From an uncultured Bacteroidales bacterium (GTDB taxonomy: Bacteria > Bacteroidota > Bacteroidia > Bacteroidales > WCHB1-69): a stretch of DNA of 64,000 bases. Shown here in pieces: positions 52,118 to 61,412 of the stretch. The stretch covers positions 32,647 to 96,646 of the forward strand of contig CAJOFD010000005.1 of assembly GCA_905233585.1 (NCBI GenBank). Reading direction: 5' to 3'. Every line of letters begins with the position of its first letter. Positions within the stretch are counted from its first letter, which is position 1. The notes under the pieces are model-generated. The model made no database searches, was not told the DNA's origin, and saw nothing but the letters and a program-made list of their open reading frames with translations. The position numbers and the translations under genes are program-made.

Positions 52118-54250
52118 TTATTGTACAATAGTCATTTCGTCAACCAAATATTTGGCATTGGCATATTTATCTATAATAAACAAGCAATAGCGAATATCTA
52201 AAATGATATTTCTGCACAAATCCACATCATATTGAATATCGCTCATGGTTCCTTCCCAGCATCTGTCAAAGTTAAGTCCAATCAATTCTCCTTTGGCATT
52301 AAGGACAGGGCTACCTGAATTTCCGCCTGTAGTATGGTTGGTGGCAATAAAGCAAACGGGCAATTCACCATATTTATTGGCATATCGACCATAGTCTTTG
52401 TGTTTGTACAAATCTTTCAATTTAGGTTCTACAACATAGTCGTAAATGTCAGGATTTTCTTTTTGCATAATTCCTTCTATGGTTGTGTAGTGTTTGTAAA
52501 TCATGCCGTCTTTGGGTTGATAACCTTTGATGTTGCCATATGCGACACGCAAGGTAAGGTTTGCATCAGGATAAAATGTTTTTTCGGGTTGCATTTCCAT
52601 CATGGCTTTTGTCCACAATCTGTCCAAAGAATCGGTTTGTTTGCTTAAATTGGAATATTTTGGGGCAATATTTGTATTATAATGTTCTACAATAGGAATA
52701 GTAAAGGTAAACAGAATATCTTTTTTTAGTTTGTTTAATGCCTTTTTGTCGTCCTTGGCAACTATTTCCAACATTTTGTCTTTATTGAGAAGGATGGATT
52801 TGGAATATATCTCATTGCTCAATTTAGTAAGTCCAATTTTATGTACCTTGTCTAATGTAGCATTTGGAATATCTTGTGCATTAGCGAAATATGCTGTTGC
52901 CAAAGCATCAAAAATCTCCTTATCCAAATTGCTGTTATAGTCTTTGAAAAAATTGTTGATACGCAAAGTATATTGTTGTTTTTGTTGGCTGTTTAAGGAG
53001 TCTGCTTGCAAAATTCCGTGCATTTGCCAAGCGAATTTTATGCTTTCAATACTATAGAATGCTTCCATAAAATACGATACTTCTTTGGCAATAGGACGTA
53101 ATTGGTCGTAAAAGGCTTTGTAGGCTTCAACCATACCGCCGTATTGTTGTTGCCTATCGGAATTTTCTGCTACCCATTGGTTAAAACGTTGTTCTAATTC
53201 TTGTTTATGTTTTATCACATCAAGGCGTTGAAGACCATTGTTTTGTCCTATCCATTTTTTCCAACCATTGGCAATGCCAGCGGCTTTGGCGGAATATTGA
53301 ATACGGGTAAGTTTGTCTTTTTCCATATATTTTTTGATGATATCCAAACGTTGTGTTCTCAAATCAATGGCAATTGGGTTTGTCTGGTTTTGAATCAATT
53401 CGACTGCAAATGAAGTTAAAAATTGTTGTGTCATTCCAGGATAGCCAAACACGAAAGTAAAATCATTGGTTTTAGTATCTTTTAATGAAATTGTCAAATG
53501 TTTCTTAGGCTTATATGGCACATTGTCCTTGTTGTAAGGAGCAGGTTTGCCATCTTTTCCGCAATAAATTCTGAAAACGGAAAAATCGCCAGTATGTCTT
53601 GGCCACATCCAATTGTCCGTATCTCCTCCGAATTTTCCAATATTGGAGGGAGGTGCTCCCACTAAACGAATGTCAGTAAACACTTCGTTGATAAACAACA
53701 AATATTGGTTTCCGTTGTAAATAGGCTTAACAACAGCCTTGTAATGTGTACCTTCTGTTGCTTTTTGTTGTATTGTTTTTATGTTTTGGGTAACAATGGT
53801 CTTACGCTCATTTTCTGTCATATTATTGCGTATCCCATTAAGGACTTCGGCAGTAACGTCTTTCATTTCCACCAACAATGTAACACTTAACCCGTTATTT
53901 GGTAATTCTTCATTTTTGTTTCTTGCCCAAAATCCATTGGTTAAGTAGTCGTGTTGCAAAGAACTATGCGATTGAATATATCCGTAACCACAATGGTGAT
54001 TGGTTAGTAATAAGCCTTGATCGGAAACGATTTCACCCGTACATCCGCCACCGAATAAAACAACCGCATCTTTCAAACTGCCATGATTGACATCATAAAT
54101 GTCTTTGGCTGAAATTTTCATTCCTTTTTGTTGCATATCCGATTCATTTAATTGCAACAAATAAGGCAACCACATACCTTCGTCCGCTTGTGCAATAGGT
54201 AGTAACATGCACAATAACAATCCACTGATTAAGATTCTTTTTTTACTCAT
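52118..54250 (-). CDS. S46 family dipeptidyl-peptidase, probably DPP11-like
   Basis: A 710-residue periplasmic serine peptidase with a signal peptide (residues 1-22, ending AQA). The catalytic histidine is in LLTNHHCGYG (85-86), and the catalytic serine in TTGGNSGSPVLNAKG near 645, with the Asp presumably in the DTDNWMWPRHTGDF segment. In family S46 the residue after FD near position 665 sets P1 preference: Gly in DPP7-type, Arg in DPP11-type (acidic P1). This protein reads NFDRCWEGTMSD, so acidic specificity is inferred. It releases dipeptides for uptake by asaccharolytic Bacteroidales. Own terminator; upstream DUF58. Confidence 0.92.
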   Translation of the reverse strand: MSKKRILISGLLLCMLLPIAQADEGMWLPYLLQLNESDMQQKGMKISAKDIYDVNHGSLKDAVVLFGGGCTGEIVSDQGLLLTNHHCGYGYIQSHSSLQHDYLTNGFWARNKNEELPNNGLSVTLLVEMKDVTAEVLNGIRNNMTENERKTIVTQNIKTIQQKATEGTHYKAVVKPIYNGNQYLLFINEVFTDIRLVGAPPSNIGKFGGDTDNWMWPRHTGDFSVFRIYCGKDGKPAPYNKDNVPYKPKKHLTISLKDTKTNDFTFVFGYPGMTQQFLTSFAVELIQNQTNPIAIDLRTQRLDIIKKYMEKDKLTRIQYSAKAAGIANGWKKWIGQNNGLQRLDVIKHKQELEQRFNQWVAENSDRQQQYGGMVEAYKAFYDQLRPIAKEVSYFMEAFYSIESIKFAWQMHGILQADSLNSQQKQQYTLRINNFFKDYNSNLDKEIFDALATAYFANAQDIPNATLDKVHKIGLTKLSNEIYSKSILLNKDKMLEIVAKDDKKALNKLKKDILFTFTIPIVEHYNTNIAPKYSNLSKQTDSLDRLWTKAMMEMQPEKTFYPDANLTLRVAYGNIKGYQPKDGMIYKHYTTIEGIMQKENPDIYDYVVEPKLKDLYKHKDYGRYANKYGELPVCFIATNHTTGGNSGSPVLNAKGELIGLNFDRCWEGTMSDIQYDVDLCRNIILDIRYCLFIIDKYANAKYLVDEMTIVQ

Positions 54251-54270
54251 TTTTTATTTATTATAATAAA

Positions 54271-55203
54271 TTAATACATTTTTTTTCGTTTCAACAAATA
54301 TTCCATCAACACTTGATGAAAACCATTGTTTATATCGACATCAACCAAATCAATGCGATATTGTCCACAACGAATTTTTAATTCATTCAAAAATAGCTGC
54401 ATGGATTTTTGATAAATATCTTTTAAATCACTTGCATTGAATTTAAATTGATTGCCGTTTTCCATATCTATAAATTTATATGGGCGATTTTGATAATTGA
54501 AATCCAATTCCAAATTTTTATCATAAACATGGAAAAATATCACATTGTGTTTATTGTGTCGAAGATGTTGAAGGGCTAAAAACAAATTTTCATTATCTTG
54601 AAAATCAAAAGCGTCACTGAATATAACAACTAAAGAACGTTTATGTATCTGCTCTGCAATTTCATGCAAATTTTGGGCAATATCTGTTTTGTTTTGTTCT
54701 TTAGTATCAAATAGTTGCATACACTTTTCCAATTCGGAAAACAGAAATTTGTGATGCACCGTACTTGATTTGGCTAGAGTGTGCAACAGTAATCGGTCTG
54801 TAAACAAAGACAATCCAACAGCATCTCTTTGCCGGCGGAGCAGTTGTATAAGAGCTGCTGCGGCATAAATAGAAAAATATAGTTTGTTTAAGTGTTTTAA
54901 ATCAATTATTTTTTGGGGAGGAAACAGCATTGAAGAAGAACAATCTATAATTAATTGGCATCTCAAATTGGTTTCTTCTTCAAAATCTTTTACAAACAAC
55001 TTGTCTGTTTTTCCATACAATTTCCAATCTATGTTTTTGGTGGATTCACCTGAATTGTAGGGATGATATTCTGCAAATTCTACAGAAAAACCATGAAAAG
55101 GACTTTGATGCAATCCTGTAATAAATCCTTCAACCATTTGATCGGCAATTAATTCTAAATTGTCAAATTGATAAAATTCATTGATGTCAATTTTTCTATT
55201 CAT
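54271..55203 (-). CDS. DUF58 / vWA-like domain protein
   Basis: A 310-residue cytosolic protein with the DUF58 core SGESTKNIDWKLYGKTDKLFVKDFEEETN near residue 55 and a von Willebrand A-like MIDAS start LIIDCSSSMLF near 90. It is usually partnered with a MoxR-type AAA ATPase and membrane vWA proteins (Bat operon), none of which is nearby. The -7 box at 55210 lies so close that the mRNA would start at or within a few bases of the ATG. Function in the Bat-like system is inferred. Confidence 0.85.
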   Translation of the reverse strand: MNRKIDINEFYQFDNLELIADQMVEGFITGLHQSPFHGFSVEFAEYHPYNSGESTKNIDWKLYGKTDKLFVKDFEEETNLRCQLIIDCSSSMLFPPQKIIDLKHLNKLYFSIYAAAALIQLLRRQRDAVGLSLFTDRLLLHTLAKSSTVHHKFLFSELEKCMQLFDTKEQNKTDIAQNLHEIAEQIHKRSLVVIFSDAFDFQDNENLFLALQHLRHNKHNVIFFHVYDKNLELDFNYQNRPYKFIDMENGNQFKFNASDLKDIYQKSMQLFLNELKIRCGQYRIDLVDVDINNGFHQVLMEYLLKRKKMY

Positions 55204-55209
55204 ACACTA

Positions 55210-55217
55210 CAAAGATA
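55210..55217 (-). promoter_or_regulatory. -7 promoter box for the DUF58 gene
   Basis: Minus strand TATCTTTG. The box ends only 6 bp before the start codon, which implies a leaderless or nearly leaderless transcript. Confidence 0.6.
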
Positions 55218-55432
55218 AGAAAAAATATAACATAAAAAAATCTTATTGTCATTTTGTGTTATTTTTTTGCCATGTTTGGATTTATTCATTAGGATTCAAT
55301 TGTATTTGTTGATATTGTGTTTGTAGTTAATTGTATTTTGCAGATTTATTTTTTTTATTATATAGGTTTTACTAAACAGACAAGACAAATGTTTATACAT
55401 TTTAATTAATATATATATTACTCAGTCAAACA

Positions 55433-55476
55433 TGTCATTTTGTCAGTGTAAAACATGCTAAGCAGACATTTTTGCA
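55433..55476 (+). promoter_or_regulatory. Candidate dnaK control region
   Basis: The 444-bp gap before dnaK has no TAnnTTTG box at the usual distance. It contains TGTCATTTTGTCAG (55433-55446), with a partial echo TGTCATTTTGTG near 55248, and 15 bp further GCAGACATTTTTGCA (55462-55476), a partial match to a sigma-54-type -24/-12 promoter. The remainder of the gap is AT-rich with no gene. Confidence 0.35.
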
Positions 55477-55647
55477 GCTTTCTAAAAATTTTCAATATAT
55501 TTATATATTTCTTATTATCAATTATTTATAAAAAAATATAGCATAATATTGATGTTTGTACATAAATTGGCACAATGATTGAGAAAAGGATAAACTGAAA
55601 TAAAAAAAAATATAAACACAGAAATAAAAAGAAAGGATTTTAAAGAT

Positions 55648-57558
55648 ATGGGAAAAATAATAGGAATAGACTTAGGAACAACGAATTCATGCGTTGCAGT
55701 AATGGAAGGGAATGAACCTGTGGTTATTCCCAATAGTGAAGGGAATAGAACAACTCCTTCTATAGTAGCATTTATAGACGAAGGTGACCGTAAAGTTGGT
55801 GACCCTGCCAAACGTCAGGCGGTAACTAATCCACGTAAAACTGTATATTCTATTAAACGTTTCATGGGTGAAACTTTTGATCAAGTGGCAACGGAAATTT
55901 CAAGGGTAGGATATGAAGTTGTAAAAGGCGATAATAACACGCCACGTGTAAAAATAGACGATAGGCTTTATACCCCACAAGAAATTTCTGCCATTATTCT
56001 TCAAAAAATGAAGAAAACTGCAGAAGATTATTTGGGACAAGAAGTAACTGAAGCCGTTATTACAGTGCCTGCATATTTCAGCGACTCACAACGTCAAGCA
56101 ACAAAAGAAGCCGGTGAAATTGCTGGTTTGTCAGTAAAACGTATCATCAACGAACCTACCGCTGCTGCTTTGGCTTATGGCTTGGATAAAAAAATGGAAA
56201 ATAGCAAAGTGGCTGTATTCGACCTTGGTGGTGGTACATTTGATATTTCTATTTTGGAATTGGGAGATGGTGTTTTCGAAGTAAAATCAACCAACGGAGA
56301 TACACACCTTGGTGGTGATGACTTTGACCATGTAATTATTGATTGGTTGGCTGAAGAATTTCAAAAAGAAAATGGCATAGATTTGAGAAAAGACCCTATG
56401 GCTCACCAACGTTTGAAAGAAGCTGCAGAAAAAGCAAAAATAGAATTGTCTTCATCAACATCAACAGAAATAAACTTACCTTATATCATGCCTGTTGATG
56501 GTATGCCAAAACACTTGGTGAAAACTTTAACCCGTTCAAAATTTGAACAATTAGCCGATAGTTTGATTCGTGCAACCATCGTTCCGTGCGAAAAAGCTTT
56601 GAAAGATGCTGGAATGACTGCTGCTGATGTTGATACCGTTATTTTGGTAGGAGGTTCAACACGTATTCCTGCTATCCAAAAAGTAGTTGAAGACTTCTTC
56701 AAGAAAACTCCGTCAAAAGGAGTAAATCCAGATGAGGTTGTGGCTATTGGTGCCGCTATACAAGGTGGTGTATTGACAGGTGAAGTAAAAGACGTGTTAT
56801 TGTTAGATGTAACACCATTGTCTTTGGGTATAGAAACTTTGGGCGGCGTAATGACAAAATTAATAGAAGCCAATACGACTATTCCAACTAAGAAAACCGA
56901 AGTGTTTTCTACCGCTGCAGACAATCAACCTTCGGTAACTATAAATGTATTGCAAGGTGAACGTCCTATGGCAAAAGACAACAAACAGGTTGGTAGGTTT
57001 GACCTTGACGGTATTATGCCTGCACCTCGTGGTGTGCCTCAAATTGAAGTTTCTTTCGATATTGATGCCAATGGTATATTAAATGTATCTGCTAAGGATA
57101 AAGCCACGGGGAAAGAACAACATATCACTATTACAGCATCTTCTGGCTTAAGTGAAAGTGAAATTCAAAAAATGAAGGCTGAAGCCGCAGCCAATGCTGA
57201 AAATGACAAGAAAGTAAAAGAAGAGATAGACAAACTTAACGCTGCTGATTCTATGATATTCACAACTGACAAACAGTTGAAAGAATTTGGAGACAAATTG
57301 CCAGCAGACAAGAAAAGCCAAATAGAAGCCGCCAATGAAAAATTGCGTGAAGCACATAAAAACAGAGACATCGCTGCTATTGATACTTTAATGTCCGATT
57401 TGAATAACATTTGGCAAAGTGTATCTCAAGAAATGTATAATGCTCAAGCACAGGCTCAACAACAAGGAACCAATGCCGGTCAGCAACAAAGTTCAGAAAA
57501 CACAAACAAAACCAACGACCAAGAAGTAACTGACGTTGATTTTGAAGAAGTTAAATAA
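55648..57558 (+). CDS. dnaK: Molecular chaperone DnaK (Hsp70)
   Basis: A 636-residue Hsp70. The ATPase domain begins [21 protein letters not shown] and carries [14 protein letters not shown] near residue 193 and [13 protein letters not shown] near 335. The substrate-binding domain starts around 390 ([17 protein letters not shown]), and the tail is Gln/Asn-rich and ends TDVDFEEVK. It folds and refolds proteins with DnaJ and GrpE, neither of which is adjacent. Long leader of about 160 nt from the proposed control region. Terminator follows. Confidence 0.98.
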   Translation: MGKIIGIDLGTTNSCVAVMEGNEPVVIPNSEGNRTTPSIVAFIDEGDRKVGDPAKRQAVTNPRKTVYSIKRFMGETFDQVATEISRVGYEVVKGDNNTPRVKIDDRLYTPQEISAIILQKMKKTAEDYLGQEVTEAVITVPAYFSDSQRQATKEAGEIAGLSVKRIINEPTAAALAYGLDKKMENSKVAVFDLGGGTFDISILELGDGVFEVKSTNGDTHLGGDDFDHVIIDWLAEEFQKENGIDLRKDPMAHQRLKEAAEKAKIELSSSTSTEINLPYIMPVDGMPKHLVKTLTRSKFEQLADSLIRATIVPCEKALKDAGMTAADVDTVILVGGSTRIPAIQKVVEDFFKKTPSKGVNPDEVVAIGAAIQGGVLTGEVKDVLLLDVTPLSLGIETLGGVMTKLIEANTTIPTKKTEVFSTAADNQPSVTINVLQGERPMAKDNKQVGRFDLDGIMPAPRGVPQIEVSFDIDANGILNVSAKDKATGKEQHITITASSGLSESEIQKMKAEAAANAENDKKVKEEIDKLNAADSMIFTTDKQLKEFGDKLPADKKSQIEAANEKLREAHKNRDIAAIDTLMSDLNNIWQSVSQEMYNAQAQAQQQGTNAGQQQSSENTNKTNDQEVTDVDFEEVK

Positions 57559-57576
57559 TATTAGTATGATGAGTGA

Positions 57577-57608
57577 AAAAGCGTAATTCTTAGGATTACG
57601 CTTTTTTT
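57577..57608 (+). terminator. Terminator after dnaK
   Basis: AAAAGCGTAAT pairs with ATTACGCTTTT around a TCTTAGG loop, followed by a T-run. Confidence 0.88.
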
Positions 57609-57701
57609 AACTTTTTCAGCAACAAAGACTAAATATATTGATTTTCAATATGATTAATTCATTTTTAGGTGATAGAATCTTGTTTGAATTGATTTTTATG
57701 C

Positions 57702-57709
57702 TATCTTTG
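57702..57709 (+). promoter_or_regulatory. -7 promoter box for the GlmU-like gene
   Basis: TATCTTTG followed by C, with only 8 bp between the box and the ATG at 57718, so the transcript is predicted to be leaderless or to have a leader of at most a few bases. Confidence 0.65.
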
Positions 57710-57717
57710 CAAAGATT

Positions 57718-58899
57718 ATGAATGTAATTTTATTTGATAATAAACATAGAGGTGATTTATTGCCTTTCACTTTTACACGTCCGCAGGCTGATATTAGAGT
57801 GGGGATTTTGACCGTTCGTGAAAAATGGGAAAAACGAATAGGGGGATTTAGTTCAACTTTAACGCAAGCCTATCTCACACCCAAATATCCATTGATTACC
57901 AATGATGACAATTTATTAATCAATGCTTCAATTTGTCCTACATATGAATTGTTTGCAGCGGTTATGTCTTTAAAGTTAGGTCAAACATTAACACAAGGTG
58001 AAGAAGTTATTGCCCATAGAGTTGAAACAATACCACATGATATAGAAGACTATCGTGGAGAAATTGTAGAATTTTCCAGAAACTATACGACAATTTATCA
58101 TTTATGGGATATTTTTTCTAAAAATGAAGAAGAAATACAAATAGATTTTGATTTATTGACTAAAGGACGTGTATCACAACCTATAAGTCCAACGAATACA
58201 GTTTTTTGTCCTGAAAATGTTTTTGTAGAAGAAGGGGCAATTGTTGAATGTTCGATTATCAATGCCAAAAATGCCAAGGTGTATATTGGCAAAGATGCAG
58301 AAGTAATGGAAAATTCTGTAATACGAGGTAGTTGTGCATTGTTGGAACATGCACAACTGAAAATTGGTACCAAAGTATATGGAGCAACAACTATAGGACC
58401 TTATTCCAAAGTTGGCGGTGAAGTCAGCAATATTGTAATTTTTGGCTATTCCAACAAAGCTCATGATGGTTTTATGGGCAATTCTGTTTTGGGCGAATGG
58501 TGCAATATAGGAGCTGGTACCAATACATCTAATTTGAAAAACAACTATAGTATTGTAAAATTATGGAATTATCCTACAAGAGGCTTTAGACCGACAGGCT
58601 TGCAGTTTTGTGGTTTGATGATGGGAGACCATTCCAAATGTGGTATTAATGTTATGTTTAATACGGGAACGGTTGTTGGGGTTTCTGCTAATATTTTTGG
58701 CTCCGGCTATCAACGCAATTTCTATCCATCATTTCATTGGGGAGGCGGAACAACCAATATATCAGACTATAAACTAGATGTCGCATTAGATGTAGCAGCA
58801 AAAGTATATAAACGAAGAAATAAAGTTTTTAATGAATTAGATGGACAAATTTTGTACTCCGTATATAATCAAACGGAAGAATTTAGACACAAATACTAA
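57718..58899 (+). CDS. GlmU-like sugar-nucleotidyltransferase/LbH protein
   Basis: A 393-residue protein. The degenerate nucleotidyltransferase-like N-terminus starts NVILFDNKHRGDLLPFTFTRPQADIRVG, a hallmark of the Bacteroidota GlmU-family branch. The C-terminal left-handed beta-helix runs from about 165 (VFVEEGAIVECSIINAKNAKVYIG) to EWCNIGAGTNTSNLKNNY and FGSGYQRNFYP. It differs from true GlmU: the GxGTRM nucleotide-binding loop is absent, so uridylyltransferase activity is doubtful. An acyl- or nucleotidyl-transfer role on sugar phosphates is inferred. lon follows after 35 bp. Confidence 0.85.
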   Translation: MNVILFDNKHRGDLLPFTFTRPQADIRVGILTVREKWEKRIGGFSSTLTQAYLTPKYPLITNDDNLLINASICPTYELFAAVMSLKLGQTLTQGEEVIAHRVETIPHDIEDYRGEIVEFSRNYTTIYHLWDIFSKNEEEIQIDFDLLTKGRVSQPISPTNTVFCPENVFVEEGAIVECSIINAKNAKVYIGKDAEVMENSVIRGSCALLEHAQLKIGTKVYGATTIGPYSKVGGEVSNIVIFGYSNKAHDGFMGNSVLGEWCNIGAGTNTSNLKNNYSIVKLWNYPTRGFRPTGLQFCGLMMGDHSKCGINVMFNTGTVVGVSANIFGSGYQRNFYPSFHWGGGTTNISDYKLDVALDVAAKVYKRRNKVFNELDGQILYSVYNQTEEFRHKY

Positions 58900-58904
58900 A
58901 CATA

Positions 58905-58917
58905 GACAAAATTTGTC
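58905..58917. promoter_or_regulatory. GACAAAATTTGTC palindrome upstream of lon
   Basis: A perfect 13-bp palindrome (central A/T pair not counted), 17 bp before the lon ATG and followed by TTTTAT. It could be a weak terminator or an operator. Confidence 0.35.
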
Positions 58918-58934
58918 TTTTATAACTGATAATT

Positions 58935-61406
58935 ATGGCAAAAAAAGTAAAAATAATTAATAACGACGAAGAATTAAAAGATATTCTTAATCAAGAGGGA
59001 GGTGGGATTGTTCCCATGTTGAGTGAAGGAGACTTGCAAGAAATGATGAATACATCATTACCGGACAATATACCTTTATTAGTTCTTCGCAATATTGTAT
59101 TGTTTCCCGGTATAGTTGTTCCTGTAACAATAGGCAGACATAAATCTCTTACCTTGATAGAAGAAGCCTATAAAGAAGGAACCATTATTGGTACCGTTGT
59201 ACAAAAAGATGAATATATCGATAATCCCAAATCAAAGGATTTGTATAAAGTGGGAACTTCCGCACGAATACTCAAATTGTTTTCCATGCCCGATGGAACA
59301 AAAACTGTGCTTTTGCAAGGTTTAAGAGTATTTTCGGTATCAAAGATATACGATGCTTTTGAAGATAAATATCATTATGTAGGATATTTTAGGGCAGATG
59401 TAGAAGAGTTGGATTATAACGATTTTGACCCATTAATATCAAATAATGAAGATTTTAAAGCTACAATAGCCACTTTGGTGGATATGATGGGACAATATTT
59501 TAAATTGTCTGCAGGAGCTGATGTGCCTGATGAATTATTGACGGCTTTTGCAAAGTCTAATAATAATGTATTTATACTCAATTTTATAGCTTCAAATCTT
59601 CCGATTTCTACTACCATTAAACAACGTATTTTAGAAACAACCAATATGCTGAAGAGGGCAGACATGGTATTGGAACAAATGGCTTTAGTATTGGCAGGTG
59701 TGCAATTGAAAGCAAAGATTCAGAATAAAGCAAAAATAGAGTTGGACAAACAACAAAAAGAATATTTTCTGAATCAACAGATGAAAGCCATTCAAGATGA
59801 ACTTGGAGAAAATGGTCAGGACCAACAACTTATTAAGGATTTGAAAAAAAAGGCAAAAGCAAAGAAGTGGGATAAAACCACCCAAGAACATTTTGATAAG
59901 GAATTGGAAAAACTACAACGTATGCACCCGGCTTCGGCAGACATGAATGTGCAACTAAATTATTTGGAAGCCTTGTTAGATTTGCCATGGAATGAATATA
60001 CTCGAGATTCTTTGGATTTGGCAGAGGCTCAAAGAATTTTAGATGAAGACCATTTCGGTTTGGCTAAAATAAAAGAAAGAATTATAGAACATTTGGCTGT
60101 CTTGCATTTGCGTGGTGATATGAAAGCCCCAATTCTTTGTTTTGTTGGGCCTCCGGGAGTCGGCAAAACGTCTTTGGGAAAATCAATTGCCCGTGCAATG
60201 AACCGTAAATATGTCAGAATGTCATTAGGGGGTGTCAGAGATGAAGCTGAAATTAGGGGACATCGCAAAACTTATATCGGTGCAATGCCAGGACGTATTG
60301 TACAAAATTTACAAAAAGCTGGTAGTGCCAATCCTGTTTTTGTTTTAGATGAAATAGACAAGTTATCCGGAATGAATGGTCAAGGCGATCCTTCTGCGGC
60401 TATGCTTGAAGTACTTGATCCAGAACAAAATACACAATTTAATGACAATTATATTGAAACTCCTTTTGATTTATCACATATATTGTTCATTGCAACGGCT
60501 AACACATTGAGTACCATACCTCCTGCGTTAAGAGATAGAATGGAAATTATTGAGTTGAGCAGTTATTTGTTAGAAGAAAAAATTATGATAGCTAAACGCC
60601 ATCTTATTCCCCAACAAATAAAAGCCAACGGACTAAAAGCCAAAGATATATCTTTCTCCGATAAGATAATAGAACAAATAATTTCCGATTATACAAGAGA
60701 AGCAGGGGTGAGAACTTTGGAAAAAATGATTGCTAAAATTGTTCGTCATAGAGCATTTTGTATTGTTGGAAACAAAAAAACTACCAAAGCAGTGAAAAAA
60801 GACGATTTGGCAGAGATATTAGGTGTTCCCTTGTTCAAACGCACACAGGATTTCCAAGAAAATACCATAGGTGTAGCCAAAGGTTTGGCTTGGACATCGG
60901 TAGGGGGAGAAGTTTTGTTTGTAGAAACAGCTGTTGCCAAAAACGGGAAAGGCGGATTGGTTTTAACCGGTAATTTGGGCGATGTGATGAAAGAATCTGC
61001 AACCATTGCATATGAATACATTAAAAGCCATGCCGATACATTAAACACAACAATTGATTTTGCTAATGTTGATGTTTATGTACATGTGCCAGAAGGTGCA
61101 ACTCCAAAAGATGGTCCTTCGGCAGGCATTACAATGCTGACCGCAATGACTTCTGTATTTACCAACACTGCTATTCGACCAAATGTTGCTATGACAGGTG
61201 AAATATCTTTGCGTGGAAAGATTTTGCCTGTTGGTGGCATAAAAGAAAAAATCTTGGCAGCCAAAAGGGAAAATATCACCACCTTGGTATTACCTGCCGC
61301 CAATAGAAAAGATGTGGAAGATATTGAAAAAGAATATATTTCAGGATTGAATTTTCATTATTTTGAAAATGTGAGTGATGCTCTTGCTTTTAATTTAGGA
61401 CATTAG
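58935..61406 (+). CDS. lon: ATP-dependent protease Lon
   Basis: An 823-residue Lon. The N-terminal substrate-recognition domain includes PLLVLRNIVLFPGIVVPVTIGR. The AAA+ module has Walker A GPPGVGKTSLGK near residue 405 and Walker B PVFVLDEIDKLS near 473. The protease domain has the catalytic Ser-Lys pair in DGPSAGITM (Ser near 726) and GGIKEKILAAKR (Lys near 770). It degrades damaged and regulatory proteins. The subtilase gene starts 6 bp after its stop. Confidence 0.98.
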   Translation: MAKKVKIINNDEELKDILNQEGGGIVPMLSEGDLQEMMNTSLPDNIPLLVLRNIVLFPGIVVPVTIGRHKSLTLIEEAYKEGTIIGTVVQKDEYIDNPKSKDLYKVGTSARILKLFSMPDGTKTVLLQGLRVFSVSKIYDAFEDKYHYVGYFRADVEELDYNDFDPLISNNEDFKATIATLVDMMGQYFKLSAGADVPDELLTAFAKSNNNVFILNFIASNLPISTTIKQRILETTNMLKRADMVLEQMALVLAGVQLKAKIQNKAKIELDKQQKEYFLNQQMKAIQDELGENGQDQQLIKDLKKKAKAKKWDKTTQEHFDKELEKLQRMHPASADMNVQLNYLEALLDLPWNEYTRDSLDLAEAQRILDEDHFGLAKIKERIIEHLAVLHLRGDMKAPILCFVGPPGVGKTSLGKSIARAMNRKYVRMSLGGVRDEAEIRGHRKTYIGAMPGRIVQNLQKAGSANPVFVLDEIDKLSGMNGQGDPSAAMLEVLDPEQNTQFNDNYIETPFDLSHILFIATANTLSTIPPALRDRMEIIELSSYLLEEKIMIAKRHLIPQQIKANGLKAKDISFSDKIIEQIISDYTREAGVRTLEKMIAKIVRHRAFCIVGNKKTTKAVKKDDLAEILGVPLFKRTQDFQENTIGVAKGLAWTSVGGEVLFVETAVAKNGKGGLVLTGNLGDVMKESATIAYEYIKSHADTLNTTIDFANVDVYVHVPEGATPKDGPSAGITMLTAMTSVFTNTAIRPNVAMTGEISLRGKILPVGGIKEKILAAKRENITTLVLPAANRKDVEDIEKEYISGLNFHYFENVSDALAFNLGH

Positions 61407-61412
61407 AACAAA

